In this document: positions 31,011-43,455 of the stretch, in pieces | How positions within the stretch are numbered: the first letter of the stretch is position 1 | Layout of the letters: every line of letters begins with the position of its first letter | Assembly: GCA_964036315.1 (NCBI GenBank) | Contig: OZ038478.1 | Location: 148,715,683 to 148,779,682, forward strand | Reading direction: 5' to 3' | Source of the DNA: Acanthosepion esculentum | Lineage: Eukaryota > Mollusca > Cephalopoda > Sepiida > Sepiidae | Length of the DNA: 64,000 nt | Translations under genes and position numbers: made by a program | The notes under the pieces: model-generated | The model's database searches: none | The model's input: the letters and a program-made list of their open reading frames with translations, nothing else | Told to the model about the DNA's origin: nothing

Positions 31011-34000
31011 ATGGAAGCACCGTCACCTGGTCTGTCACAGGAATTAGTTCAGAAGCTGAAGAAGAGAAATATTCAGCTCTGTATAATTTGTCAAAAATTT
31101 CAGGATTATTAAAGCAAAATTTAACTAGCACACCTGATAGACTCTCTGTTATTATACAGACATCGTCTTAGATAATGATTTACTGGAAGAGTTAACAGAT
31201 GAAGATCTTCAGAGTATTCAGTTTCATGTTCGAATTTGTTATTCCCATTGCAAGTGTTCTGGTGAAAGGAAAAAAAAAGAAAAGTGACGGAAACTTTCAA
31301 ACCCAGAAAGTTATATAGTCAGTGAGTTATCTTCTCCTGAATGTATTCATAAAAGACGAACAAATCTTGTTGAAAGTGAAGCAATGAACAAACCTTGCAT
31401 TAATAGTGATAAAGTGTAAAGGCTCAAATGAACGCTTTTGATTTGAAAATACTAAATGTGCATTTAATTCGTTTTTAAATGCCTATAACTTTAATAAAGA
31501 TGTTCATACACGATGTATATTGTACACATCGGCAAATGACTTGTTTGCAGCAGATAATATGCACCACAAATCGTGCACGGAAGGATGTTTACTTCAGTTT
31601 AAAAGAAACGTTTAAACGTATTGTCATCTTTCAAGCAGAAGAGAAAAAAATATTGATAAAGAGCAGTTGACAATTGCATTCAAGGATGACATTTCCTCCC
31701 TGGATTTCGAAACATGGAGTAATGCCTTTTTCAGATATACAAGACATGTTGAACGAAAGACTTCAAATCAATAATATTCGTAAGCAATTCTTTCTCAATG
31801 CGTCTTCTTTTACTTAACTGGATGTATGTCAAACTGTTTACATTTTCTCTGATTGCATTACCTCCATGGCCTATTTCCATCTACCATCAACACTATTCAG
31901 TTGGTTAATCAGATCTGTGTAACAGATTATCCTGCTTTGTTAATGGCATATTCATATTTTTAGTCACGGTTGAGTTGATATTCGATGAAAGCTTGGCATC
32001 AACATATAAAATCGCAAAACATTTTCCTTATAAATGTTCATTGAATTTTGGTTTTCTAATTCAATCAGTCAGCCATATAAGCTTTAATAAGTGGTTCTAC
32101 ATTGTAAAAGAAATTTACGGGTGAATGGACTAAAGAATACATTATGGGAGTTTATTGTTTAAAGCGTAATTTTCAAAAATTGATTTTAGATATTGTAGTA
32201 ATACCGCCAGAACCAGCAAGCGTTTCAATAAATTATCAATGCTACTCTAGACGCTAACATGGGTGCTTATTTGATGTTGCTGTCATTTTTAGTTGATAAT
32301 TTCATTTTCAGGTATTTTCAGGTATTTACCCCGAGGTTCATGTAGTTGCAAATTGCGTTTTATGGCAGTGCGCAAAAATAGGGAAGGTAATCTCAAAAGA
32401 TATCAAAACGTGAGTGCTATTCCTGACAAATATACATTTTTTTATAAGCAACTACATTTTTCATTTCAGCCTCAAGTTGCTAAGATTTGATCCAAAATTA
32501 CTGTAAAATCTACAAGTACCTCGTCCCAGTACTATATTTAAAATGATTTTCAGATGCAGTAATTTATTTTTATAAAATCATTTAGTTACTTCCTGCAATA
32601 TTTACCAAGATAGTTTCAACCTTTAGGCCAAATGTCAGCATCAGCACTTATTAACTGAGTTGCTATTAAAACAAATGTATAATCCAAAAACCGCAAATTT
32701 ACCCTAAGCAATGAATCTTTTTTTCAAGCATCACCATACCCCACCGTAACTTGAAAGATATGCCCATAAATGAGTTTGGATATAACGTTTGCTTTTCCTG
32801 CTTACTAGACCGCAATAATTTCCAGATGATCTTCTCTGAAAAGATACACTCACCTGATGCCATTGAAATCTTACGCAATATTGATCCTGTTAAAGAATGT
32901 GCAACATTATTGAGAAAAGAAGGTGGAGACTTAGACTTTCTCCTTCAAGGCATTTCAGAGCATTAATATGAAAATCAGCCATATTCATGAAATTCTTTTA
33001 TCAGTTCCCGACACGAAATAAATCAGCAAGCATCACGAGAAAATGTGACTTGATTTTCAAGATAGTCTATTATCTTGTTCATAATGGGCAGAAGACACCA
33101 CTACATGTCAATCTTTGTGAATTTGCCCGTGATACTTGTAAGTCAAAGACACTGATCCAGATAAAGAACAGGTTAGGATTATATATAATCTATGATAAAC
33201 CGGAAAGAATAGACACAGGCCTGGCTGCCAGAACTACCCAATTACTTGGAAATAACAGAGTCCCAGTTCAGTAAACTATTGACAGTTCAATAATCATACA
33301 TGCTGCAGTAGATAATTATGACATTGAGGAAGGTACTTTTTCCGGGATCAACGACAGCTATGACACCATCCTGGTGCTTTTTCAAAATGCAGATAACAAT
33401 CATGGTGAAGATCAACAGCAATGGATTAGCAAGTTATCTTCAGAGTTTGTCACAAAGAGACGAACTTTAGAACAAATGCTTGTGTCAGAAACCTTGTGAG
33501 AGATGGAAACTTTGCAACCAGAGCTGAAATACCTGAAAAGTTTGAGAAAAATACAACTTAAAATTTACAAAGCTCATCAAGTACAGCTTCCAAACGGTAC
33601 AAAACTTTGATTCTAAACCGACATGTTGTAAATTCAAGGATATCTACCTTGTCATGTGTAGATTCTAGTTGTATTTCATCCTTTAGTGCTGCCAGCACTA
33701 TGTTAGTAATCAGTACGAAACCAAATACAAAATTAGCATTTACTCTTATAATCCCACGTCCTGCTCGAAGTATGATCCTATTTTCACAACTATAGTCAAT
33801 TTTCAAGATGTTTTACAGCAGAGAGGCACATGTCTTGTAGTCCAGGCTGGTCTGAAGAGCGCGTTTATAGGTGAGTTAAATAGCTTCAACTAAATCATAC
33901 AGAAAGATTTTCTAATATATGTCTTGGAATATGGCGATTCCTTATTGAAAAGATAATAATTACATGTTGATGGGAGTAATTAGGAGAAAGTGGAATCAGC

Positions 34001-36240
34001 AGCGTTTTGGTTGCCAATGAAATGTTTAGTCCACAAGTTGTCAAGTCAGTCAAGGAAACCATTATGTGCGAGGGAAACGGGAAATAGCGATAATTGCTGA
34101 GTCCATGCAACATATCCAGTTATCTCCCTTTTTCAATATAATCGATACAAACAAGTATGGAGATAGTTTTGTCTAACTTACTCGGCTACAATCTTTGTTT
34201 CATGCAGCTGACCCCAGTTTAGATTTGATTAGTGCCACATAGGCCAATTTCGAAGACAAGATTGCGAACCTTTTAGCAGATTTAGACAATTTTAGGATAA
34301 CTGGCAGTACAAGATGTCCATTATTTAAATACTTGGACAAATTTGTACATTGTATTGCCTCAGTTCGGAGAGGTATACAATTGTGCTTAGCATTTTACCG
34401 TGTCGATTCAAAAAGAAATCGCCCCCTTTGTACTTTGAAGATTGCCCAGCTTTATAAATTTAAATCCATATACGAATCATTTATGGCGGGTGGATTTGCC
34501 TTGAGACATACTAAAAGAAATGCATGTGCAGCTACTATGGTCCAAGCTCTTGAAAAGACTTACAATAAACCAGCAAAGATCAACATTAAGCATGAGAAGG
34601 CAGCATGCAAGAACCTTTTGCGGGAATGGTGTTGTTTGAACGGATATGCTGAGTATGTGCTGCACCACGATTATTCCCCAAGTACAACTGTCGCTGGCGA
34701 AAAGTGTGTTAATGCAGACATAGAGTATGTTTCCAAAAAAGGAATCTCTTTTGATCCAGAAAATTCTAATGAACTGACCAGCATTGTCACCAACTCAAAA
34801 ATTAATCTTGAATCCAGCGCATTCTTGATAATACTTGGAGAAGATGCCTACCATAACTTTTACTAGACTCGGTTAGTTGATAAAACTGAAAGACTCTTTG
34901 ACACTATTTCAAAGAAGAGAACTTCCAAGCGATCTACATCAACCATACAAACGTATGATTTAAAAAAGGAAACGATGTCATTCATTAGATACATAGGCTA
35001 TGCAAGATCACGAAACTATTAATTGAGGGATCTCGTAAGAGATCTCTCAATTCATTTGAGTTAACGTCTACTTCAATTTTTCTAAACAAAAAGATGGATA
35101 TCTTCGCAAGCCAATTAAATCAAAAAATGCCTCGAAGTTAAAGAAGATGGCCAAGTAAAAATGACTGATGAGTTACCTAATGCTGTTGAAAAAAGAATGG
35201 CGATTTTTGATTTCATGGGTTTCACCCGACAATTTCCAGTCAAGAAATCTGAGTTGAAAATTTCTCTGACTTACGCAATCAGCTTTGGACAAGCTTTCAA
35301 GGGTTAGCTGAAGATTGTGAACGCATTGACATCGTATTTGAATTATACCACCAGAAGTCTATAAAATGAGATGAACGAAATGGCCGGAAAGCTACTGGTG
35401 GGACAAGCTATTTATCTTGGAGTGTGTAACAAATCGGATCAATATAAATGTCTTTCAGCTTTCGCAGCTAAAGCAGAACCTCTTTGCTGCTGCTTTCATC
35501 AGGAACCTGACGACAGGATGATGTACCATCTCAGTTATCCTGTTAAGACAGACAAATACAGAAGTCTGAAAATCTTACCTCCTGATACGGATGTTCTTGT
35601 TTGTGCAATATACAATTATTCAAAACATTACTATACTTCGGTCTTACTGAACTCTGGTTTATCTCTGGAAAAAGGACTTCTAGAAAGTAATTTCCTGTAC
35701 ATGACATAATTGACCCAGAGGCCGGCTGTGACTCGACTATCAAGGTCACAACTAAGGCGGCGGCATTACGGGCGGCCGTAGAAGATGGTGGTGAATGTCT
35801 CCATTCATTTGGATGGAGTGAGCTAACAGACAAAATGATTGGAAATGCTGAACAATTCTTAATCAGATGCTTTTCCCCGAACAGTAAATGCACTAACTTT
35901 GATAACCTGAGATGCGAGTTGTATCCTGACATTTCATCTTGACTTAGAGAATTTTCTGCCACTAGTGGGAGCATGATGCAGCACATTCGACGTGTATATT
36001 TCCAGACATATTTGTGGTAGAATGCGTCTTCTCTCGATCAAATATTACTGATTCCACAAGAATACTGATATGTCGACGATGAAATGTCACAGTTGTGGAC
36101 TTGTATAGTGAGTGCATCAAAACTTCCAGGTGACTTTCCTGTGTGATGCAACTGTTTAAAATGTGCCAGAGTGTGAAACAAGTTGCTTGTTGCCATTTCT
36201 GAAAATGTGAAGGTTCCAGGAATATAGCTAACAAACCATC
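31011..36240 (+). pseudogene. Pseudogene of a multicopy transposon-like metazoan gene (HEEADT/DTDV family)
   Basis: A long protein can be followed in order over 5.2 kb through many frameshifts and stops. Blocks: 31011 MEAPSPGLSQELVQKL with the Cys pair LCIICQKF and later QSIQFHVRICYSHC; 31530 ANDLFAADNMHHKSCTEGC; 33270-33400 AAVDNYDIEEGTFSG; 34330-34866 YLDKFVHCIASV then FYRVDSKRNRPLCTLKIAQL, KSIYESFMAGGFALRHTKRN and ATMVQALEKTYNKPAKI; 34870 VDKTERLFDTIS; 35497-35600 CFHQEPDDRMMYH then PPDTDVLV; 35955 SATSGSMMQHIRRVYFQTYL. I recognise this order from uncharacterised proteins present in tens to hundreds of copies in cnidarians, molluscs and others. Known copies read H-E-E-A-D-T; this one reads H-Q-E-P-D-D. 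The acidic E-x-D/D-x-D spacing might mark a nuclease (PIN/XPG-like, as in Academ transposons); that is inference. Clearly inactive. Confidence 0.75.
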
Positions 36241-36355
36241 GTTAAATTGATCTAGCAATACGCATGAACTAATTTCTATAACGGTATGTTTAATTGGTGC
36301 ATAAATATTTATTGTATTTATGACGTCTTCATTTTTTTTTGTTTATTTTTTTCAG

Positions 36356-36498
36356 TGGTAGGCCCCGTTATCATTATGGAATTGAACACCCTCCCACCTC
36401 CGGGAATCTGCTCACTTCTTTCCGAGTACACACACAAGGACTTAAGAGGATTTTTGGCTCACTTGGCTATTATGAATAAACACGAGATCACATTTAAG
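36356..36498 (+). CDS. Isolated candidate exon (unassigned protein)
   Basis: A strong 3' splice-site context (T-rich tract 36331-36352, then TTTTTTCAG ending at 36355) is followed by an open frame reading VVGPVIIMELNTLPPPGICS, LLSEYTHKDLRGFLAHL and AIMNKHEITFK, ending at AAG|GTAGAT, a good 5' splice site at 36498/36499. Length 143 bp. The frame also contains a stop-free stretch upstream, so a first exon is possible. GC content and amino-acid mix are more protein-like than elsewhere. I recognise no domain. It directly follows the pseudogene and could instead be part of that transposon. Confidence 0.3.
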
Positions 36499-36600
36499 GT
36501 AGATCTACACTTAAGACAATTTTAATCAGACGCTCTAACAATTTATTGTACTGACTTACTTGAAATGGGCGCAGCGTGTGGAAGTTGAAACAAACTCTAC

Positions 36601-37035
36601 TCACAAAATATAACCGCTTTGTAACTCAAATTTGTTGAAGTGCAGATCCAACTTTATGTAATTTTTTTGAACAGGCCGGTTGCGCAAACGATGTCTTTTG
36701 TTGTGCTCGCAAATTTTGATAAAATTTAAAATGTAGTTATGGTATGATTCAATATAAATCCCCATAACTTTTGACTGGTAAGTTTTTGACCCATTATCGA
36801 TATATAATTCTGATTCCACATAAAATCTCCAACGAAATGGTATGCAGCATGCCCATATTTCGAAAAATTCATTTGTTGGTGTCCAGGGCGTATGGGCCGA
36901 AATGACCGCTATGTTTAAATCAATATGGCGAAAAAATGGCCACGAACCAAAAGACGCCATCATCTTTGTTTTTGATCCCCAGATGATATATTTACAGGAT
37001 TTGAAGTTAAACAAAATCCACTCAAATCTGCACAC
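36601..37035 (-). CDS. Unrecognised 144-codon open frame
   Basis: A single open frame with balanced composition, unlike the Phe/Ile-rich artefacts elsewhere. It reads, for example, SFGSWPFFRHIDLNIAVISA, PWTPTNEFFEIWACCIPF and YIDNGSKTYQSKVMGIYIES, with six Trp and four Cys. No signal peptide, membrane segment or family motif that I recognise. A 78-codon frame overlaps on the opposite strand at 36842-37078. It may be a decayed transposon gene or chance; coding status is not established. Confidence 0.25.
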   Translation of the reverse strand: MCRFEWILFNFKSCKYIIWGSKTKMMASFGSWPFFRHIDLNIAVISAHTPWTPTNEFFEIWACCIPFRWRFYVESELYIDNGSKTYQSKVMGIYIESYHNYILNFIKICEHNKRHRLRNRPVQKNYIKLDLHFNKFELQSGYIL

Positions 37036-37080
37036 TCAAACTATCCCAGGTCCAAGAATTCAAGGGAAAACTGAATAATA

Positions 37081-38444
37081 ATACTGATGTTATTAATAAT
37101 AATAAGAGACCTTTGACTGCATCCCACTCGTGCGGGTCGTCAAATACCATGAAGTATGCAAAATCTCGCAAATACTTGTCACTTTCTTACAACATAATGT
37201 CATTCTGCAATAGAGATATGTTACTCTCGCATTCTAATGGTGCGATCCTAAGTAAAGTCATGAAACTTAAATGATGAATTTTTCACTGATACAATTTCCT
37301 TTTTTATCTGGCATTGACTCCCTTATAACAACATTTAAACAACAAAATATATGAGTATACGGTCAAAGAAAAAATGTTCAATAATATGATTTATATGGGC
37401 GACTTTAAAATATATACAAGTAATGATGAATTAGAAGGCTTTTACAGAAAAGTGTCAGCCATGATATATATACATTGGATTTGGGCTAGATAAATTTGCA
37501 ACGGCCATCTTCAAGCGGGGAAAGCTTCTTAGTAGCGAGAATATAATTCTTGGTCTAGATACTTACAAGTATCCGGATGGGAATGAAGACAACGGAATAC
37601 AGCATTCTAAGATGTAAGAAATAAAATCAAAACGGAGCGCATCAGGCAAGTGCGAGTAAAAATGAAAACTGAAGAGAATTTGAAAAATAAATTGATGGCC
37701 GTTAACAGTATCGCTAACCCATTTTAAAATTATACTCTCAATACAAGAAAATAGAACTTAAAGGAAGTCGAATTATTGTGGAAATTCACAAATAACTCAT
37801 AACGCATCTTAAGGAAGGTGTTGACCTCCTGTCTCTGTCAAGGAACAGTGTAGGTTGGGGTTTAATTCATCATGGAGTGTCTTAAAGCATTTCCAAAATG
37901 GAACTTTATAATTCTATAAGATTGGATGCTATAACTCGAAATTTAGCATGTAATATATAAAAACATTATTCTGCATCAAAATAAAAAAATATATATGCTC
38001 GAGAATTTGTGTTAAATCTTAAAAATCACAGTAATTATTTTACTTTACTTTTTGGTAATAACTGTTTCTGTTTAAACAAGGGTACAGAATATCGCATCCT
38101 TCGCTAGCTGTTTGTCATTTGTATGACCCGTCATATGATTATACATGAAATACAGACGAAAATATTATTTTAAATAATAATTTGCCATTATGAATATGTT
38201 GATCTAATTGAAGAAAAAACAAATAGAGAATTGAACATTTCTTTCCATGATTTATTTTATTGTTAATCTTGAATAAGAGTGTCAGAAAGGAAAGGCTTCA
38301 TGCAATACAGAATAAATTTTAAAAGAATTACACATTTTCTCTTTGTTAATAATTTCTAACAAATATATTTCTTTAATATTATAATCGTTAATATATATAC
38401 GAAGCAAACAGCGGTCATACGGAACAATTTCAGTGAATACACAA
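37081..38444. other. Non-coding, nothing recognised
   Basis: AT-rich with no recognised motif. Confidence 0.5.
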
Positions 38445-38697
38445 CATGGATACTCTTATGGTCCAGGTTAAGACGAAGTAAGAACAACACGAACACAAGA
38501 GTAGAAATAACGAAGATATATTACACGGAATAATAATACAAGATGTGGAAGGTGTTAGTATGACTGTCAGTCTGGTTTGGAGTGAACTACTATCGGCTCG
38601 ACTGGATTCGTCTCTCTCTCAATCTCTCTTGAGAGGCGTAGTATATATAGTGTTAGGAAGAGTTAATTCTGTAGTTATAGGTAAGGACCCATAACAG
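38445..38697 (-). mobile_element. Solo-LTR-like repeat, copy 1
   Basis: Minus strand begins TGTTATGGGTCCTTACC and ends near GGACCATAAGAG. It includes a TATA-like CACTATATATACTACG and TGTGTTCGTGTTGTTCTTAC. The copy at 55388-55683 begins TGTTATGGGAACTTATCC, has TGTGTTCGAGTTATTCTTC and ends GGACCTGGACCATAAC. The shared ends and conserved order suggest LTRs of one family, with the middle diverged. No internal coding region adjoins. Confidence 0.45.
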
Positions 38698-38829
38698 ATA
38701 CTAATGAAAAAGTGAGTTTTCCCAGTGCATTCATTCAAGCGAGACAGAACTTGAAGGAAATGGCAGATCTAGCACGAATTATTGTTGGCGTACATAATGC
38801 AAACAACACAGTATACTCAAGAGAAGACA
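38698..38829. other. Short non-coding spacer
   Basis: Nothing recognised. Confidence 0.4.
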
Positions 38830-38923
38830 ACACAAGCAAACACGTTCACACACATTCACACACAGAAACACATTCACACACATATGCATTCACATGCACC
38901 CACACGGCCCCGCGCACACACAC

Positions 38924-38969
<46 letters not shown>

Positions 38970-39050
38970 CTTTAGAGAGAGAGAGATGAAGAGAAAAAGA
39001 GGAAGAGAGAAAGAGAGAAAGAGGGAGAGAAAGACAGAGAGGGAGAAATT
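38830..39050. repeat. Compound (CA)n, (TA)n and (GA)n simple sequence
   Basis: CA-rich array with interruptions to 38956, short TA, then purine-only GAGA/AAGA sequence to 39048 (potential triplex-forming tract). Confidence 0.9.
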
Positions 39051-39119
39051 GATTGAAACCGCATATTTTTTTTTAACTTATTTGTTTAAACGTTGTATTT
39101 GGTGAATACTCATATTTGA

Positions 39120-39275
39120 GAGAAGCTCTGTTTTTAATTAAACAGTATTTATGCACCAACCGGCTCGAATATTCGGGAAATCTTGTCAGAAAAATATGCG
39201 TCCTCTGGCAGGATTCGAGCCTGTTCCTCTATGTCGAACTGTCATTGGACCTGACTTGCCTAACCGATAAGAATT
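39120..39275 (-). mobile_element. tRNA-derived SINE, third family, minus strand
   Basis: B box read in reverse as CAGGCTCGAATCC (39211-39223), A-box region near 39258-39275 (TTATCGGTTAGGCAAG), and tail CCGGTTGG...AATACTGTTTAATTAAAAAC ending ACAGAGC, as in 23905-24074. The 5' acceptor part is replaced by other sequence beyond 39275. Confidence 0.8.
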
Positions 39276-39402
39276 CTCGAATATTCAGGCCGCTGGATGT
39301 AATTGGATACAAAATACTATATTTAGAGGACAGAGCTTTTACTCGAATAAGAATATCCATAAAAAATAATGTTTAAAGAAAATACAACTTTTAAAAATAA
39401 CA

Positions 39403-39404
<2 letters not shown>

Positions 39405-39480
<76 letters not shown>
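39405..39480. repeat. (TA)n/(TG)n microsatellite
   Basis: TA, TG, then TA units. Confidence 0.95.
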
Positions 39481-39481
<1 letters not shown>

Positions 39482-39485
39482 AATT

Positions 39486-39994
39486 GTGTGTAGTTAGGCA
39501 GCATTTTTTCATTCATATATGTTTCATTAAATAATATAGACAAGTGTTGTCTATTTATTTTAAGTAAATTCTTTTCATATCGTCTGATAAGCTTAATAAC
39601 ATTATCATTAAACGAAGAAAGAAAATCACAATATTGATACATATATTTTAATCTAATCTAAGCTTTCGGTTAATAAGCCATTATCAAAGATGACAATTAC
39701 AGTACAATATATTAAGCAATACACGAACAAGAGAGTGATCATAGTCTGTTTCTGTTTACATGGAAGATTTCCAAGCACTGTCTTGTCCGTGTATTGCTTA
39801 ATATATTGTACTGCAATTGTAATCTTTGATAATGTGTTAAGTAAGCCGAATGCTTAAATAGGATTAAAAAATATATATCAATATTGTGATTTTCTTTTTT
39901 CGTTTAATGATAATTTTATTAATCTTATCAGACGATATTAAAAGAATTTACATAAAATAAATAGAAAACACTTGTCTATATTATTTAATGAAAC

Positions 39995-40000
<6 letters not shown>
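39486..40000. mobile_element. Long inverted repeat (about 215-bp arms, 50-bp spacer)
   Basis: Left arm 39517-39731 and right arm 39782-39998 are about 85-90 percent complementary along their whole length. Left includes CAAGTGTTGTCTATTTATTT, AAAATCACAATATTGATACA, TAAGCTTTCGGTTAATAAGC and CAATATATTAAGCAATACAC; each recurs inverted on the right. The flank GTTAGGCAGCATTTTTTCAT is shared with the shortened copy at 58806-59020. Such a hairpin is stable as RNA or DNA cruciform. Head-to-head PLE termini are one possible origin (inference). Confidence 0.9.

Positions 40001-40069
<69 letters not shown>
40001..40069. repeat. (TA)n microsatellite
   Basis: About 34 TA units abutting the inverted repeat. 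Confidence 0.95.
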
Positions 40070-40071
<2 letters not shown>

Positions 40072-40199
40072 AACGAAAGGAAGGAAAACACCAAAGTTTC
40101 AAAGACTATTTGCGGATAACATAAATAATGTTAGGATGATAAAATTAATGCAAGAGAAAATAAAGAAAATTGATCTGCCATGTTCTCTGGTATTTTGAT

Positions 40200-40560
40200 T
40201 CGGATTCAACCCATTGTAGCGATTTCCAAACGCATGCCGCTGTCTTAGGCAGCATTGAAAGCAAACGATACATTTCGATAAAAATGGCAGCTCCCGTGTT
40301 GTGCACTAATCCCGGCTTCTATAGCCTGAAACGACATTCGGCTGATTTATCATTTAAGTTTGCCCGACGCCTGACCCAACTTATAACGGAGTTGACCTAA
40401 TTTGACCTAGTGTTACGCCCCAGCTCTTCCTCCACTGAATTGACCACCGGCTAGATAAATGATATATGGTCTCTGTGCGCACAAGTCTCTAATCATCTAA
40501 AGCAGACTGGTTGATAATGCACTGACACTATGTGTCCTGCCTTCACTGGTGCTTTGCGGA
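40200..40560. other. GC-richer block, unidentified
   Basis: Noticeably richer in G and C than its surroundings. A short frame (40170-40400) reads SIKMAAPVLCTNPGFYSLKR without a recognised domain. Possibly an old repeat. Confidence 0.35.
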
Positions 40561-42997
40561 GAAATAGTCTCTTTTGTTATTTAGAGCATTTTCTTGTCTT
40601 AGAATATAATTGAAATACAACATATATATGTGAACAAATTGTAAAGAGGAGAAACATATAGGACGTGAGAAAAAGTTAAATATACTGCATATTTAAATTT
40701 AGAAGGGTGAAGAAATACGAGACATTTTTTTTTTAAAAAGTAGGTGCGACTAAAAAAGATCATACCGTGTAAAAAATATGATACCAATTGATAAAATCTA
40801 AATTTTATCATCAACATATTTGTTATTATTAAAAGGAAAGGCCAAAGTATTTAGCTTATTTTATTATTTTTTTAATCATTTGTAACACGTTCGAAAGTTT
40901 GGTTAAAAATCTTTTTTTCTTGCCTGAGCCAAAGATTAGTATGTGAAATGTAGTGTCTTTTGCAGTAAGTGTGTTTTAGTCTTTGTAAAAAAAACAAATA
41001 ATTGTTAGGTGTTAATGAAATTTTCAGGACTTATTCACAAATGCATGAAATTATTTTTTATTTTTTTATTTTAGTAAAACATGGTTAATATATTTTTTCA
41101 TCTATTATCTCGGACGGACTTAATTTTATGAAAGTTTCAGAACGTAAAATTCCAGCTTCTATAGTAGTTAAAACCAGAACTACTTGAAGGAATTAAATGA
41201 TCAGTTTGTTTTTGTAAAGTAGAAAACTTTTACTTGCTTTTATAAATAAAATATATTAAGGACAGTATTGTCTTCAGCAAAATAAAGTTTCGATGAGTAA
41301 TGAATTTTTCAAGAATTAACGTTATCATTTTTTTAAATTTTAACTAAAAAATTAAGTTTATATATTATGAAAATTTAAAATTAAATGTTAAAATTTTATA
41401 TTAATTTTGGATATTATTATTATTAAGTGAAAATATATTTACTAATCATAAGTGGTAAAATTTAATAGAAATCATCAAACATCAATATTTGTAAAATAAT
41501 TTATTATTCTTTTTACGTTTATAAATGTGTCAAGTTTTCTCAGGTACGGGCGACCATACACGACATAATCAGAATATAACAGCGATAAAGTTAGTAAATT
41601 TAAAGCCAACATTTTAAAATTGAATAAAGTATTTGATTATAGAAAAATATCGTCTTTAAGTTTTAATATTCCTAAGTATTTAAAATTAAATAAAAAAGGC
41701 GCTCACACCATTTCCTTGAATTATATTTTACCAATGAAGATTCTGTAAATTAACATGAGCAACAGGTGTATGACATAACGCTGTCAGCATTTCAACCAAA
41801 TGAGTAAAAATGTATTCTACGACACTTTAAAGTAAATAATAGTTGATTCAAATCGGATTAATTATACCTTAAATCAGATAATATTCCTGAAATAATGATT
41901 CGGAAAATTATATTTTATTTTTGGATGATTTAAAAAAAAAAATTTGCGATGACAGACGAGGAAAAATAAGTTTTATTCAGCTATATTGTCACAAATAATT
42001 TAAATCAATTTTAAATTAGTTTTTGAAAAGCAGCAAAGTATTTTTACTTATTGGAAATATTAAATTAAATCTATTAGGTTGAAATTAAAGCTAAAAAGTT
42101 TCAAGAAAGATATTTTAAAATTCATTTTAAAACTTAGGCACCACAATATGTTTGGAGGTCCCTATTAAAAACATTTTGAAATATTTGCTAGATATCATAA
42201 GTATTACATCTACTTCTTTATTCTTGACAGAACATAGGCGATCATGGCTCTCGACATATTTTTGTTTCATTATCTGCAAAAATGCCAATGCGTCTTGAAA
42301 TATATAATGTCATGTATTCCCATTTAACACACCTTTAGAATGAATAGACAGCCTGACAGCCAAGTGTTCCCTGATAATTAATGCATAAATATGGCGGAAG
42401 TAAAAGATTCTTATCTTTATCAAGGGTTTTAGTGCGCAACGGAACTCAGTAAAGGAAGCTAGAATTTCATTTCGGCTCAGCGATTAAAACAATTACATAC
42501 ATACCAAATGTTCTCTAACATATATTATGCGTTTCATTCAAGTCTTTCATTATCTTTATTTATTAATAAATCTTCAGCTGAGATCAAACACGGCCAGAGA
42601 GAAATCTTTTTTGCTCAGAATGAACAGGAAGGTCTGTGCAATGCACACTCTAAATAAAAGGACCTACACAAATCAACAAAAACTTGAGGGGAAGAAATCC
42701 CAGACAGTTCTTGTATTTTCCAACTAAATTATATGGATACACATTACACACCTCTATAAATAACATACAAGAAAACTGAAAACATTTTACTTAAATATCT
42801 TAATATTCCGTCGGATTCCGATCCAAATTTATCTACATTTGACCCTAAACTCACAATTTTACTCAGTAATACTGTCTTTAGTTTCTCCAACGACACATAA
42901 CAACCAGATAATCAATAATGCTTGTTTTGCTGTTTCCAGCTCTTGTTTAACATTTTTACAAGTATATTTTTGTCTAGATAAATTTTAGTGAGAGATA
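40561..42997. other. Very AT-rich non-coding
   Basis: Especially AT-rich at 41000-42150, with no microsatellite, long frame or recognised repeat. Confidence 0.6.
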
Positions 42998-43047
42998 ATT
43001 ATTTAATGTTATATCTACCCTACAGCGTAGATATAACATTAAATAAT
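42998..43047. repeat. Perfect 21-bp hairpin
   Basis: ATTATTTAATGTTATATCTA C (42998-43018) and its exact reverse complement (43027-43047) around an 8-nt loop CCTACAGC. No T-run follows, and no coding context. Confidence 0.9.
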
Positions 43048-43167
43048 AGGTGCAACAAATGATTCAGTTTGAGTAATATGGGCTGAAATGATAGATACAA
43101 TAGTGGTGAGGCTTACTATTCAAGAGGTAGAAATACGGCGTTGGAGACTGTTTTGTTTTTAATCTAC

Positions 43168-43169
<2 letters not shown>

Positions 43170-43245
<76 letters not shown>
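43170..43245. repeat. (TA)n microsatellite
   Basis: About 35 TA units with one interruption. Confidence 0.95.
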
Positions 43246-43248
<3 letters not shown>

Positions 43249-43455
43249 ATGAATAAATATAGTCATAAAGTGTGCTATATTTATGGGATAAAGTGCTCAA
43301 TATCAGAGATAGAGCGTGTGTAAATATAAAAGTAAAAATAGACGTCAACACTTAGAGGCGACAGTCTGTTTCATGTTAGATGCAATCGTCAGTTGCCTGA
43401 CGATTGCATCTAGCATGAAACAGACTGCCGCCTCTAAGTGTTGACTTCTATGTTC

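Noticed and set aside
31011..36240. Functional multi-exon gene
   Set aside because: Block-to-block breaks are frameshifts and in-frame stops without consistent splice sites, and conserved residues are mutated.
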